From contig CP141135.1 in assembly GCA_035236585.1 (NCBI GenBank), positions 61,906,190-61,970,189 of the forward strand: a stretch of 64,000 bases of DNA, given 5' to 3'. The notes under the pieces were generated by a model that was given only the letters and a program-made list of their open reading frames with translations, was not told where the DNA came from and searched no databases. Position numbers and translations under genes: made by a program. Each line of letters opens with the position of its first letter. Position 1 is the stretch's first letter. The DNA is from Warburgia ugandensis. Taxonomy: Eukaryota > Streptophyta > Magnoliopsida > Canellales > Canellaceae. Shown here piece by piece: positions 23,701-38,010 of the stretch.

Positions 23701-25929
23701 AATTTTGGAGTGATCCAATGGTGGATTTCTCCACAAAACGCAAACACCAGTACCTAGGGATGATTTTAGGAACTTGGGAAAAATCATTTAAAAACCATGG
23801 TTTTTGGCAAAATCAGTGAAAAAGGATGGCATAAATGGATTCTAGAGAGAATTCTGAAGAAAATGACGCAAAAATCACGCAAAACGGAGCTCTGTAGCTC
23901 CGCCGGAGGCGACCGGAATCCGATCGTCTTCTCTGGCGTCGGCGCCCTGGCGCTAACGCCAAGACGCACTCGGGATGACGTCACACGATGTCGTCGTCGC
24001 ACACGTGCGTAGCGCCGCGCGCGTGCAAGAACGAGCCGGTTGGCGGTCACGATGGGGCCAGGACGCAGCGCATCCCGTGCGGCTTCTGCATCTTCGTGGC
24101 GCCGGTATAAACCGGTATAAACCAGCGGAAAAGGGCGCCGCCAGTATAAACCACCTTATGGTGGTCCGGCAGGCCCCATTTGAGGGTAGTTTTCACAAAA
24201 ACTTGATTTCTAGGATCTAGAGAGGTCCAAATCACGATCCGAAAGAGGTGTTGTGACCGTATTGACGACGCGGACCTAGTTTTAACTTAAAAACTTAGAA
24301 ATGACAACTTTTTCTTTAGAAAAATATTAAAATAGTGATGTAACATGCACATGTGCATGTGAATATACCAGTTAAAGGGAGTTATTAGCAAACTAGTGGT
24401 CTCACACTGAGGTAGGTGACGACAACTAATGTTTTACCTTGATTTTTTAAACCATGTTTAAACATAGCATCATGTGTGATCGTGTTTTAAATTGAAATTC
24501 TTATTTATCGTGTATTTCATGCGACATTGAGTATAAGATGGTTATTTCAAATTGAAATCTTTTACTGAATAAACTTATTTAAAATACTTTTACAAGCATG
24601 ATGTTAATTAGTTATACTTAATTAGAGACTTATTTCTTATTATATATATAGAAAATGCATGAATTTACATAGAAATGAGAATAGAGGCTTATTAGCTGGT
24701 CCTTTTATAGGCTAACCCCAGGATAAGGGGCATGTCTTGAGGATTGCAAGCTATACGTGCTCTTGAGTTTTAGCATATACATCTGATTTCCGTGTTTTAT
24801 ATTTGATGACGGGTGCTCTCGCCTGGTGGGCGTCATGCTAGGAGGGATAGGGCCAGCCACCCACCTTCCGAGATTATGATGTGATGATTTTGTGATATGA
24901 TAGACACCTGCCCATAGATGGCATTCGGTAGGGGCTTGGTAACATGGATAGTCCACACTACTGGTCTGAGCCTTTTCATGAGGACAGACGCTAAGTCTCC
25001 CGTTATGGTGTCGACGGAGAGCGGCGGTGGTTGATACCCATGGAGGGTTGCCACTGCAGCATGATGTCCCATATTCTTGTTATGTGTGCATATATGATGA
25101 GCATGATTATGGATGTTATGCCTGGGTGTGACGACATTCAGAAGTTGACTATGAGTACTCCTGATCAGTGATATTAGTACGATGGTGGGACCCATTACCT
25201 TAGGGTGCCTTTATTCTTGTTGTATGCTCCATTTTATTGATTTGATGTCATGTTTTAATTCCGTGAATTTCATGTTTAAGCATATGGAATAAATTGGCAT
25301 TTATTTGAACATGGCATTATGATATCATTATTTTCATAAATGTTAGACTTTTCATTAGAGTTGTTCATTATTTTTTTCATTTATTACATTAATTGTCTAT
25401 GTACCTACACAAGCGATAGCTTGCTGAGGCATTGCTTTGTTTTGCAATGCCTTAGATCTCGAGCGCGATAATAGGAAAGGCAAGGCTGTTGAGAAGCCGT
25501 GAGAGTTGTCAAGACCATTTTTCTATGTTGTTGACGTGCTGATGTGAGTCATTAAACAGGATTATCATTTGGATTTTATTATGGACTGCATACTTTATAT
25601 TTGGATGTGATTTAGATATTTGGACATATGTTGGACATTTATATGGGATGTTATGATGGATAGACCCTGGGCCATATTATTATTGTGTTTTGGACATTTA
25701 TTTGAATTAAAATAAAGGCGCCTATTTATTTGACGTTGATTTATACATGGATTATTTATTTATGCTTAAATTACATGTACGCCATTTTGAGAAAGGAAAA
25801 CTAACACCTGGAGTTTTTAAGATAGGTTTAGTAAAATGTTGAATAAATCTTTTCTCATGGGATCCCAAATGCTCTTATTTAAAATGCCATTAAAAAAAAG
25901 AAATTGTCTTAAAAATCCAGGGTGTTACA
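20720..25929. repeat. Large imperfect inverted repeat with arms of about 2.3 kb
   Basis: The segment 20720-23009 is the reverse complement of about 23604-25929, with about 0.6 kb between the arms. A spot comparison by eye of about 130 bp (20981-21115 against 25560-25680) shows roughly nine in ten bases matching. A second, shorter pair is 23010-23608 with 25930-26525. Both follow from the insertion of one family-C LTR into another in the opposite direction. Confidence 0.88.
23010..25929 (+). mobile_element. Nest level 4: solo LTR (2.92 kb), family C, forward orientation
   Basis: It starts TGTAATATCCTTAATTTT and ends CCAGGGTGTTACA. Flanking 5-mers AGCAT (23005-23009) and AGCGT (25930-25934) differ at one base. 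Joining the host LTR across it restores ...TAGTAGCGTGCACAG..., matching the corresponding place in this copy on the other strand (near 23600). It is the youngest event of the nest. Open frames inside it and in its level-3 partner (for example 23619-23819 and 22742-22981) are mirror images of each other and are not genes. Confidence 0.92.
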
Positions 25930-28729
25930 AGCGTGCACAGAGTTCTCAAGAAATTTGATTTTTTTCCTAATTTTAAATGCTTTTCTAATTATTTTACCTA
26001 TTTAATAATTACATAAATTAGGGTTTAAGGACTTACCTTGCGTTGTTAGCCGTTTTCGGGCGTTGTAGGAGTTCCACTCGCTGAAAATACGTGAATTTTT
26101 GCAGGTTAGGTTTTTGAGTAAAGCTCAGTGAAAACGCTTAAAGTGAAGCATTTTGGCTACCTGGGGAGGGGTAGATATAGGCCTAGAGTCCTAGGGGAAG
26201 AGAACCTCTTCCATTCACGCCTCTTTCCATGGCTTCTCCGGTGATTTTGCCGGATCTGGGTAAAGACGTGTGGAAGACGGGTGTGCCATTATCAATTTGA
26301 GCCCCTGTGTAATATGTCTCTGTCAAATGACTAAATTATCCCTATGACTTCAATGGCCCTTATCTCCCTCATTTGAGCTCTGTTTTTCGCGTTCTTTGTG
26401 GCATTGGAATCGTATCGACGAGCACTTTCAATTTCTTAGGTTTTCAAGAAAAATTTCATCTATAAAATTTTAATTTAATTTCTTTAGAAATTTCTTAATT
26501 TATACTAAAAATTAAGGATGTTATATCAATGGAGATCTTCAGGTTCTATGAAGCAAATAGTCTATTTAGTTGCATATGCGCTCCCGATCAGTTATACCTC
26601 TGTAACAATATAACACATATTCAGCTATATAATTCTAGGACTTATGTTAGCTTCCCTAGCATGAAAGTTTCCTCAAAGTTAACTCCTGGTACTATTCAAC
26701 ACAATGCAAAGTGACAATACTTATTTCTATGCTAAGGGTGTTTTATTAGCTATTGGTTGATCGAATGACCAATGATTACTAGATTCCCAATCCACACCAT
26801 TGGTCCTGAATTGTCTATCCATCCCTCTTCTTAAGTGATTGCAAGTCACTTTCACTATTCAGTGGCCCTAACACTTGATTCCTAACCAAATCAACTCTTA
26901 GGTTGGTGCTGGATGTTATTTTTTATACTACAGTCCTCAATACAACATATAATTGTATTCCTAATCCTAACTGATATAATGAGCATTATGAACAGTTCAT
27001 TATCAACCAATTTTTTTATATATATTTATTTGAATTCCACAATTTGTATTATATTTAAGCCAATTCAGGGTTCAGGGATCCATCTATGGCATCTAATCAT
27101 TGATCCGAGATTACAAAGTCTCTATTTGGATAGTGACAGATTGGACGGCCTAGATCATCCTATCTTTTTCACTTCAAATTCATATATTTCTAGTTATCCT
27201 ACTATTTTTAAGGACAGGAAACTCATCTATGGTGTCTAATCATTGATCAAACATCACAAAGTTACTGTGTGAACAGTATACGATCGAATGGCTAAGATTT
27301 TTTATTGGTGTTCAGCATAAATCTGAAATTTTAGTGTGATCTAAGCTCATGCCCTAAATCACCTATCTCTAACTTTGAATTAGGAATTGAATAGTTAGAT
27401 CATCATAAAAACCTAGATATAGCATAAACAGTGTAGATCTAGCCACAATCTCAAAATCACGAGTTGGGTTTTGTAGATCTTACCTCTGGGATGCATCTCC
27501 ATGTTTTTCCCACCACTGGAATGAGTTGGATCACCTCCAATCAGTCGCAAAACCCTCCAACTTTATCGAGCATACTATTTCACCTCCTTTAATGGCCAAG
27601 ATCACTTCAGATTCCCCATCCACTTTGGGGGTTTTGATTGTCCCTCTGGGCTGAGGAGAATGATCGTCGATTTGAATTGGCGTCGTCTCTGACATTGGTT
27701 TGAAAATTCGACAGACCCGACAACCCTCTTTTCCCCTTTCTTTCTTGCTCCCATTGACATGCCAGGTTTCTCCGGGGCTGGGTTTCTGTCCCCTCTTCTC
27801 TCTTTCCTCCTCTCCTCTCCTCTCCTCTCCTCTCCTCTCTTCTCCCTTCTCCCTTTCCTCTTCACACTCCCCCATCGGGTTCCTCTCTTTGTCGGGTTCG
27901 GGAACATACCTAATTTACAAAAATGTCCTCCATCTTAAAATTCACATATCTCCCCCATCCGAATTCCGATTTCAACAAACTTAGTGCCATTTGAATCGTA
28001 TTTTAGAGTACTATCCAATTATAGAGGTCTTAGTGCTAGATTAGATGTCTATCCAATCTTTCACTTATAAAACTCTAAAAATATGAATTTAATATGTTCT
28101 TTTCATCCCAATTTAACATTTTTTGAAATTCACTAAAATTGAGATTTAGAAATTAAGGATGTTACAGGTAGTGAACGAATAGGGCAGTTGAGAAGAGGGA
28201 AGGAGAGGAGAGGAGAGGAACGAGGAGTGGTTGTTCGGTCGTGACAGACAGAGATGGGGATGAGAAAGAGGAAAACAAGGGGAAGAACAGAGAAAAACCC
28301 AATTTAGGTTTTCTCCTCTTGATTTGATAGAGAAAGGGATTTAGTGGGGAAAGCAACCTAGGGCTATGATGGTTGTTAGAGCTAATGAAGATGAAGGACC
28401 ATGCTGGCAAACAAAGGCGAGGTTCAGGTGGTGGTGTTTGGTACAGTGTAGGGTGTTTTTTTGGTGGCTTCAGATGACCAGTGCTATACTAGGCAATTCT
28501 TGAATGTTGGATACCTACATGGTGCTATCTGCTTGGATCATGTGCCAAATTGATTAGATAGGAAAAGAGGGGAGGAGCAATTTATGAAGAGAGGCCAGTG
28601 GCTAGTTGGCTATCGATGCTGGTTAGTTTACTCTAGGCGAGAGAGAAATAGGATAAAGAGAGAAGAGTAGAGAGAGAGAGGGATTGATGAAGGGGGGTTA
28701 GAGCCTATATCGCGCACTATTACGCGTCA

Positions 28730-28834
<105 letters not shown>

Positions 28835-29598
28835 ACAAGGAGAGGGGTTGGCCGGCGTTGAGGTAGAGAGGGAAAGTGAGAGCTTTGGAGGTGTAGCAGA
28901 GAGAAAAGAAATGAGAGAGAATGGGAAGGGTTTGTTCTAGTATGGTGGAGAAGGTGAAAGAGAGAGGGAGGAGCAACGGTGGGTGCGACCAAAAGAAGCA
29001 AGAAACAGAGGGACAGGAGAAAGAAAAGGGAGAAAGTAAGAGACGTGAAAGAGAGAATGGAGAGGAAAAAGATGGAGCGAGGAAGAATTGTCATCCAGGT
29101 CTGTTGGGCGGTGTGGAGCAGTGAAGTGGTTGGTGGAGAGAGAGCAGAGCAAGAAGGGAGATGGGAGATGTGCTGGGTTTGAAGGAAAGATTGGTGCTGG
29201 ACTAGCTGGGGATTGCTAGAGCATAGAAGCAGAGATTGAAAGAGAGTTAAACAAGGGTGAGAGAAGGGGGCGATGAAGGAGAAGCAGGGGGAAGAAGAGA
29301 GTGGAGAGGAAACTTCTTCATCTTGATCTAATCCCCTTGACTTGATCTGGATCATCTAAGCTTGAATTGATTGATCTGCAATGCATACGATCAAGTTAGA
29401 ATCATCTGAACTGTTCATTACTCCTCTGATTAGCTCTAATGATCATTTAACCATCAACTTTTGTAATTCAACGGTTGGATGGCCAATTAGAGCTAAAATA
29501 AAATATTTTATGTAAAATCTCAAAATTGATGGCCTTGATGATCTAATTGAATACTAAATTAGGGGTATTTTAACTAAAATTGAACACTTAATACTTAA

Positions 29599-30220
29599 GG
29601 TTAAAGGAAAAGAACACATGGTTTACAAATTGAAGAATAGTTTGTATTGGTTAAAGCAAACACCAAGGCAATGATATGAGAAGTTTGACTCATTCATAGT
29701 GGAGCATGGCTACCATAAATCTTTGGCTGATCATTGTTTTTACATCAAGAAAGTCCCTAGAGGTAATTTTATCATTCTTTGTCTTTGTGTAGATGATAAG
29801 TTCACATCTTGGCAAGGCATACATGTGATTAACATGCTAAGAAGAACTTGAGCAAGTCTTTTAAAATGAAAAACTTAGGACCAGCCAAGAAAAATTTGGA
29901 AATGCAAATCTTCCTTGATAAAGTGGCTGGAAAGTTGTGGTTGTTGCAAGAAAAATAATTAAGAGGTTGTTAGAATGGTTTCATGTGAAGGATGCAAAGC
30001 TAGTTGCAACCAGTCTAACATGACACTTCAAGCTAAGCCCTAAGCAATGCTTTCAAGAGCAAAGGAAAAAGAAAAAATGAATAACACTACTTATGCATTG
30101 ATGGTTGGTAGCATGAAATGTGCAATTGTTTGAACGGGGCCCTGTGTAGCATATGTAGTTGGTTTTGTAATTAGATTTCTTCCTAGTCTTGGCAAAAAAC
30201 ATTGGGCTCAAAGATAAAGC
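29599..30220 (+). pseudogene. Ty1/copia pol relic, part 2 (reverse transcriptase centre)
   Basis: The reading resumes after the nest: VKGKEHMVYKLKNSLYWLKQ, then EKFDSFIVEHGYHKSLADHC and ILCLCVDDK, where copia elements have the catalytic YVDD box. Next come SKSFKMKNLGPAKKNLEMQI and KLWLLQEK, and further on KHW near 30200. Stops and shifts are frequent, and the Tyr of the catalytic box appears as Cys, so it is inactive. After about 30220 the similarity is lost until about 31955. Confidence 0.8.
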
Positions 30221-31954
30221 TACATTGGGGCCAAAGTAGGCATTGGGGTTCCTAAATTTTGAAATTTTTTCTTAATATGTACATATTACTTCTAACCACA
30301 CCCTCCTCTCCCCCTCCTTTAAAATTGAGTCTTAGATTTATCTCTAATTGGGCTATAGCAAAGTAAATTCTTAAGTATCTCAAAGGTGCTTCTAAGATCT
30401 GCATTTTGAAAATGGTAAACTAGAGATGTAGACCCAAGCCTCCACAATTTTATGATAACAAAACCTCAAACTGTGAGTTTCTAACTTATTTCAAAGTTTA
30501 TGTTATAGTATTTTTTGTTTAGAAAATTTTCAAATGTTTAAGTTTCATAATTTTAGTATGCTAAAGTTGGAACTAACCAACTAAAGAGAGTTAGCTCTAA
30601 GTACATGTTAGGCTAACTGACTGGTTTGGAAAATAAAGTTAATTACTTTAAGATTCAGTTTGAAGGGAAGCCTTGGTGCAACGGTAAAAGTTCTCGTCAT
30701 GTGACCTTGAGGTCACGGGTTCAAGATGTAGAAACAGCCTCTTGCAAATCAAGGTAAGGCTGTGTACTTTAGGCCCTTGTGGTCCGCCACTTCCCCAAAC
30801 CTTGCATAAGTGGGAGCTTCGTGCACTGGGGCCGCCCTCTTTACTTTAAGATTGAGTTTATTAAATGAGAATGAGTCTCTAAAGTGAAAACTGAACTAAC
30901 TAAATACCAGTGTAGTAAAGGAAGAATTTTCTATTAGCTATTCATACGTAGTTAGTCGTATGGTATGCCTTGTTCCTTCTAGAACATAAGAAATCTCGGT
31001 TTTAATACAATAGCTAAAGAAGAGTTTAATCTAGATTCAAGACTAAAGATATTTCACAAGTTTTGGCTTATGTGTAGGATGTAGCCAATTAATTTGGAGA
31101 AAAGGCCAACTATTTTTTCTTAAGGAATTGCTCCATTAATTTTAATTTTTAGTCAACTAAAGTGTAGATCAAATGGGTTGACAACAAGTTTACTAAGCAT
31201 AAGAACATTCCACAAAGCTTTAGTTATAATAATATTAATTTACTAGAAGAAGTTAATAAAATGGTTTAAATAGTTAACTAAATAGGAGACAACTTTGCCA
31301 CCTATCAATTCAAATTTAAATTTCTATCTCCTAAATGGATAGACATTATCTTCAACAAATAAGAATTGGTCCTAAACATGTCTTTTTGGATTGGAACTAT
31401 ATATGTTGGCCATTTGAATACAAAAGCATGAAAAATAATTAAAAATCAAGAAAAGAGCCTATAAGTTATTCACTCAAACAAGTTTTTCATAGGCTAGTGT
31501 GCTAATTATTTCTATTATTTGTTTTATGCACAAATTTTACATATATATTTAATATAGTGATAGAATTATTATTTGTTTTCAAATAATTCTTTGTATTTAG
31601 TAGAGTGGCATAGCTTTCTTGTTTGGATAGTTTTTCAAGTATTTGTAAGAAGGCTAAGCTTATTGCAGGTGCTCTAATCCTTTGTTTGTGACTTACATAG
31701 TGTCACTAGTATATAAAATCTTGTGGAATAGTGAAAGCTTAAGGTAGAGAATACCTAGAGAGAGTTAAAATAGGTGCCTCTATTGGCTACCCAAATTACT
31801 ATAAAATCCCATGTCTAGTTCTTATGTGCAAAAGTTTTTTAAAATTTGTTTTACTCTTTTGAGTAGTCACATTTTAAAGCTTCTCAAAATTTTGTTTGGG
31901 CCTAATTTTCATCCTTAACCCAAAATCCCCTCCCTTCTTGGAACCTAATAGGTG
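30221..31954. other. Insertion of unknown type splitting the copia pol
   Basis: About 1.7 kb separates the reverse transcriptase part of the copia relic from its RNase H part and replaces a short coding segment. Apart from a SINE at 30662-30840 I recognise nothing. Its ends could not be placed to the base and no target duplication was confirmed. Confidence 0.5.
30662..30840 (+). mobile_element. Au-type SINE, copy 1
   Basis: The head 'AAGCCTTGGTGCAACGGT' is a tRNA-like A box, and GGTCACGGGTTCAAGA is the B box. The body (CAGCCTCTTGCA, GTAAGGCTG, CCCTTGTGGTCCG) and the tail (GGGAGCTTCGTGCACTGGG) match the Au SINE of flowering plants. Near-perfect 19 bp duplications flank it (30643-30661 and 30841-30859, one mismatch). 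Confidence 0.9.
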
Positions 31955-32350
31955 ACTCTGAGACTCGTATATGTTGACTTGAAATGCATAATTCAGGCTA
32001 TGTGTTTACATTTATATGTGGAGCAATTTCATGACAATCTAAGTTGTAGAAATGTATTACACTCCACCATTGAAGCTGAGTTTACTGCAGCTATAAAGGC
32101 ATGTAAGGAGATGCTGCAGATGAAGAATGTCATCAATGATTTGGGCATAAAGTAAGAGAAGTTTGTGGTTTGTTGTGATAACCCAAATTCTATACACTTA
32201 GCCAAGATTCCATCTTTCACTCAAGGACTAAGCACATTAACTTGGGATATAATTGGATACAAAAATGTTATTGACTCAGGGTTGTGGAAGTTGAAGAAAA
32301 TTCAGACATGAAAGAATCTGTTGGATATGATGAAGGCTTGACAAAGGATA
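31955..32350 (+). pseudogene. Ty1/copia pol relic, part 3 (RNase H and C-terminus)
   Basis: The plus strand reads LHSTIEAEFTAAIKACKEML and QMKNVINDLGIK. After a stop it continues KFVVCCDNPNSIHLAKIPSF, and finally WKLKKIQT. These correspond to the copia RNase H core (ALSTTEAEY-type motif, CDN-SAIHL-type motif) and the last polyprotein segment. The frame is broken. A purine-rich stretch (GAGCTAGAGAGAGAGAGAGA) near 32447-32466 could be the polypurine tract. Confidence 0.8.
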
Positions 32351-32466
32351 AGGTAGAGTCATACCAAGCTCTTATGAGTTTTAATGTTGTGTGATTGCTG
32401 TTGGTTATTGTGTCATTTCCATTAGGTAGAAGGAACCCTCCTCATGAGCTAGAGAGAGAGAGAGAT

Positions 32467-32829
32467 TATTGGGTTATGTATATGGGTCATTCCATTATGC
32501 AATGGGCCACATAACTTAAGTGACTTGAGCCCTTCTCTTAAAGCACATATACCTTATATCTTTTCATGATTGTATGAAAGTGTCCTCTTAGAAAAGAGTT
32601 AGAAGAGAGGTTTTCCTTTTTCCTTACTAAAAAGAGAAGAGGGTTTCCATTCTTCATTTTAGAGAATGAGATTACATTCTCTGACAAACATATGCATGAA
32701 CCAATATACTTGATTATGCGCCCCATATAGGTGATAGACCACATGCGTCATGGGCATTTTATCCATGTCCTAAAAAACGATCATGCATGAATTTGATCCC
32801 TAGCAAGATATGTGATATGATGAGATGAA
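32467..32829 (+). mobile_element. Probable 3' LTR part of the copia relic
   Basis: Directly after the purine-rich tract the sequence reads TATTGGGTTATGTATATGGG and continues without coding features to the SINE at about 32830. Position alone suggests the copia 3' LTR. No matching 5' LTR was found in the window, so neither its start nor its end is fixed. Confidence 0.4.
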
Positions 32830-32990
32830 AACAGCCCTGGTGCAAGAAGCTCCCACGTATGCAGGGTCCGAGAAAGGGGCGACCAAAAGAGTCAATAGTA
32901 TGCATTCTTACCTTGCCTTTTGTAAGAGGCTATTTGCATGCCTTGAACCCGTAACCTCAAGGTCACATGACAGCAACTCTGGCCTTAGAC
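32830..32990 (-). mobile_element. Au-type SINE, copy 2
   Basis: This is a reverse-strand copy: ACAGCCCTGGTGCAAGAAGC at its 3' end, then GAGAAAGGGGCGACC, AAGAGGCTATTTGCATG, and the B box as CTTGAACCCGTAACC. The head beyond GGCCTTAGAC is damaged and no clear target duplication is seen. Confidence 0.85.
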
Positions 32991-33293
32991 GAGCATAAAA
33001 AGTTAATATCTCCTAACTTGACAATAGACTCCGAAGTCACAACTATACCATCCATGTGAGATATTGTATTGTATTTAATTTTCAATTTAATATGAAGACT
33101 CTTATTTAGTGCAAGTCTTCCATTTCTTTCCCTTTTAACAGTCGTTCATGTATACTTCCACGGTCCTCTTCCTCCCTCCCATGCTTATTTCCTTTCCTCT
33201 CCTTCCATACATGGTTATGTAGTAGTTCAATGGCTAGAAACATAAGCCTTATTTGGAACATGGATGATGGCAACATTGTTTTAGAAGAAAAGA

Positions 33294-33296
<3 letters not shown>

Positions 33297-33343
<47 letters not shown>
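33297..33343 (+). repeat. Microsatellite (TA)n
   Basis: About 47 bp of pure alternating TA. Confidence 0.97.
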
Positions 33344-33345
<2 letters not shown>

Positions 33346-34430
33346 TCTCATTCCTATAGGAGGGTAGAAGATTAGTATCCTGGCATCACTTAATCCATAG
33401 GTTACCTTATCCGTGCCAAGCAGCCCAGTTATGATATCTCAATTAGGAACAATTCAAGCCAATTGAAACTTGTCTAATTAAGACTTGTCAATGCCTCAGT
33501 CTAACAAGTTAAATATCACGTTCTTTGGCCTTCGATCCAGTGCATCAGATGACCTTCCCAGCAACTAAAGTCCCGAAAAGGCGTCTCTTCTCCATTCAAC
33601 AAATGAAATCCAAGTCATTTACATAACATTCCTGCTGTTGTAGTTCATATATTTCCAAACTTCCATGTAAACGACATGATTAAGCACACTTTAGTACTGA
33701 GAGCTTTACCCAGTTAGATGCATGGAATGAATCCAGACATATTTTCAACTTTTTAGTTAATTAGTTAAGAAGATGATGCGTAAACTTTGCAATGAATAAC
33801 ATGATATTATAAGGTAAACAAGGCTGATACAAGTATTTTAGAGATTACAATACAAAGGAGAACGAGATCAGGAAAATGTTGTCTCCATACTCCTTATTCT
33901 CATAATGGCAAAGCCACACTTACTAAACTCTTCTTTTATTAATTGTTAATAGCTTTCTGTGAACTATACTCCTTTTAAAAGCTAACTAGAAAAGTATAAC
34001 ATTCAAAAGGATAAATGCCATTATTAAAACTGGGAGTGCAGGTATAATTTTTTCTAAAAATATTCTTGCAGTTGAATGGTCGGTTCAGGGTATGCAACCC
34101 CCAAACATCTCATCTAATTTCATTGACTTGAGATGCTGGTTCTCAGGAATAAAGATGGCTTTCCATAGAAAACTAGACTTTAAATCCCATATAATATGAA
34201 AGAAACACTAATTGAAGGTATATCCAGCATAACCAATCATTTATCTCACTGACGTGCAGGGCTGATTTTAAGGTTGTTGAGGAGACTCCTTGATATATAA
34301 ACCCACATAAATTTCAAATAAACAAAGAAGATAGGTATGGTTTCTCTCTCTTTGTTTACATGAGACTCCAAACATCACACCATGTCTTAGCAACCCAATC
34401 ATAACCCTTATTTATAAGGTTGTACCTCAG

Positions 34431-37590
<3,160 letters not shown>

Positions 37591-37616
37591 GTTAACTCAT
37601 CGTATTAAAAATATAA

Positions 37617-37835
37617 GATGATTTTTTCAAAAACAATCTTATATTCTTATAGGAATATAGGACGAGTTTTCAAAAAGCGCCTATATTTTTGTAGGAATAT
37701 AAGATAGGTTTTCAAAAATCGTCATATATTTTTGTTAGAATATAAGACGGTTTTTGAAAAACCATCAATATAATACAAAATTTTAAAAACCTCCCTATAT
37801 TCTTACAAGAAAAATTGTCCTGTATTAGTTGTTTT
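37617..37835 (+). repeat. Palindromic tandem repeats, about 42 bp units (CACTA-like)
   Basis: Four to five units alternate GACGGTTTTTCAAAAACCATC-like palindromes with TATATTTTTGTAGGAATATA. One clear palindrome is GACGGTTTTTGAAAAACCATC near 37747. The array ends near CTTACAAGAAAAATTGTCC. Similar units occur as subterminal repeats of plant CACTA elements, whose termini contain CACTACAAGAAAA; the CACTA bases themselves are not intact here. Confidence 0.6.
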
Positions 37836-37839
37836 ACAT

Positions 37840-38010
37840 CCTTCTAATCATATTACATGAGTTGTGTCGTGTCAACTCATTTAATAATCGTGTCATATTC
37901 GAGTCACAAGTTCTTAACACGATTATTAATCAAATTCTATTTGTGTTGACTCATATACTCTAATGGGTCAATTTTGACACGACTCTCAGACATGATTTGC
38001 CGTACCTACT
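37840..38010 (-). mobile_element. hAT-type debris rich in CGTGTC motifs
   Basis: Phrases such as TTGTGTCGTGTCAACTCA, TCGTGTCATATTCG and TGACACGACTCTCAGACATG end in ATTTGCCGTACCTA, a decayed form of the TTGCCATCCCTA hAT terminus. It resembles the stretch at 41604-41882. The left end is not defined. Confidence 0.45.

Larger units (their letters stand above)
20720..26525 (-). mobile_element. Nest level 3: solo LTR (2.9 kb), family C, reverse orientation
   Basis: The left end is TGTAACACCCCGGATTTTTA and the right end TTAAGGATGTTATA. Read right to left this is a TGTAATATCC-type LTR ending GGTGTTACA; the outermost base pair at the right end has mutated. Perfect duplications TCAAT stand at 20715-20719 and 26526-26530. 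Its own sequence is 20720-23009 plus 25935-26525, about 2881 bp. It is interrupted by a second copy of the same family in the opposite direction. Confidence 0.9.
19140..28166 (-). mobile_element. Nest level 2: solo LTR (3.2 kb gypsy-type)
   Basis: The left end is TGTGATGACCCGGGTT and the right end AATTAAGGATGTTACA, so the LTR reads right to left (TGTAACATCC ... GGGTCATCACA). Perfect 5 bp duplications GGTAG occur at 19135-19139 and 28167-28171. Its own sequence is 19140-20719 plus 26531-28166, about 3216 bp. It resembles the solo LTR at 2047-5280 in length and in its 3' terminal region (shared ATGACACTC-GGGTT block and a T-rich run). It contains a minisatellite at 20086-20510 and a (TCCTC)n tract near 27808-27840. 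Confidence 0.88.

Noticed and set aside
22742..23819. Similar proteins predicted at 22742-22981 (minus) and 23619-23819 (plus)
   Set aside because: They are mirror images produced by the inverted family-C LTRs, lie within LTR sequence, and show no domain.
24705..25195. Open frames similar to those at 21584-21947
   Set aside because: Same cause: opposite copies of one LTR family.
20720..26525. Foldback transposon or palindromic satellite
   Set aside because: The A-B-A'-B' order and the two separate target duplications are explained fully by one LTR inserted into another in the opposite direction.
30680..30740. tRNA gene
   Set aside because: The A and B boxes belong to a tRNA-derived SINE with a long body, tail and target duplications.
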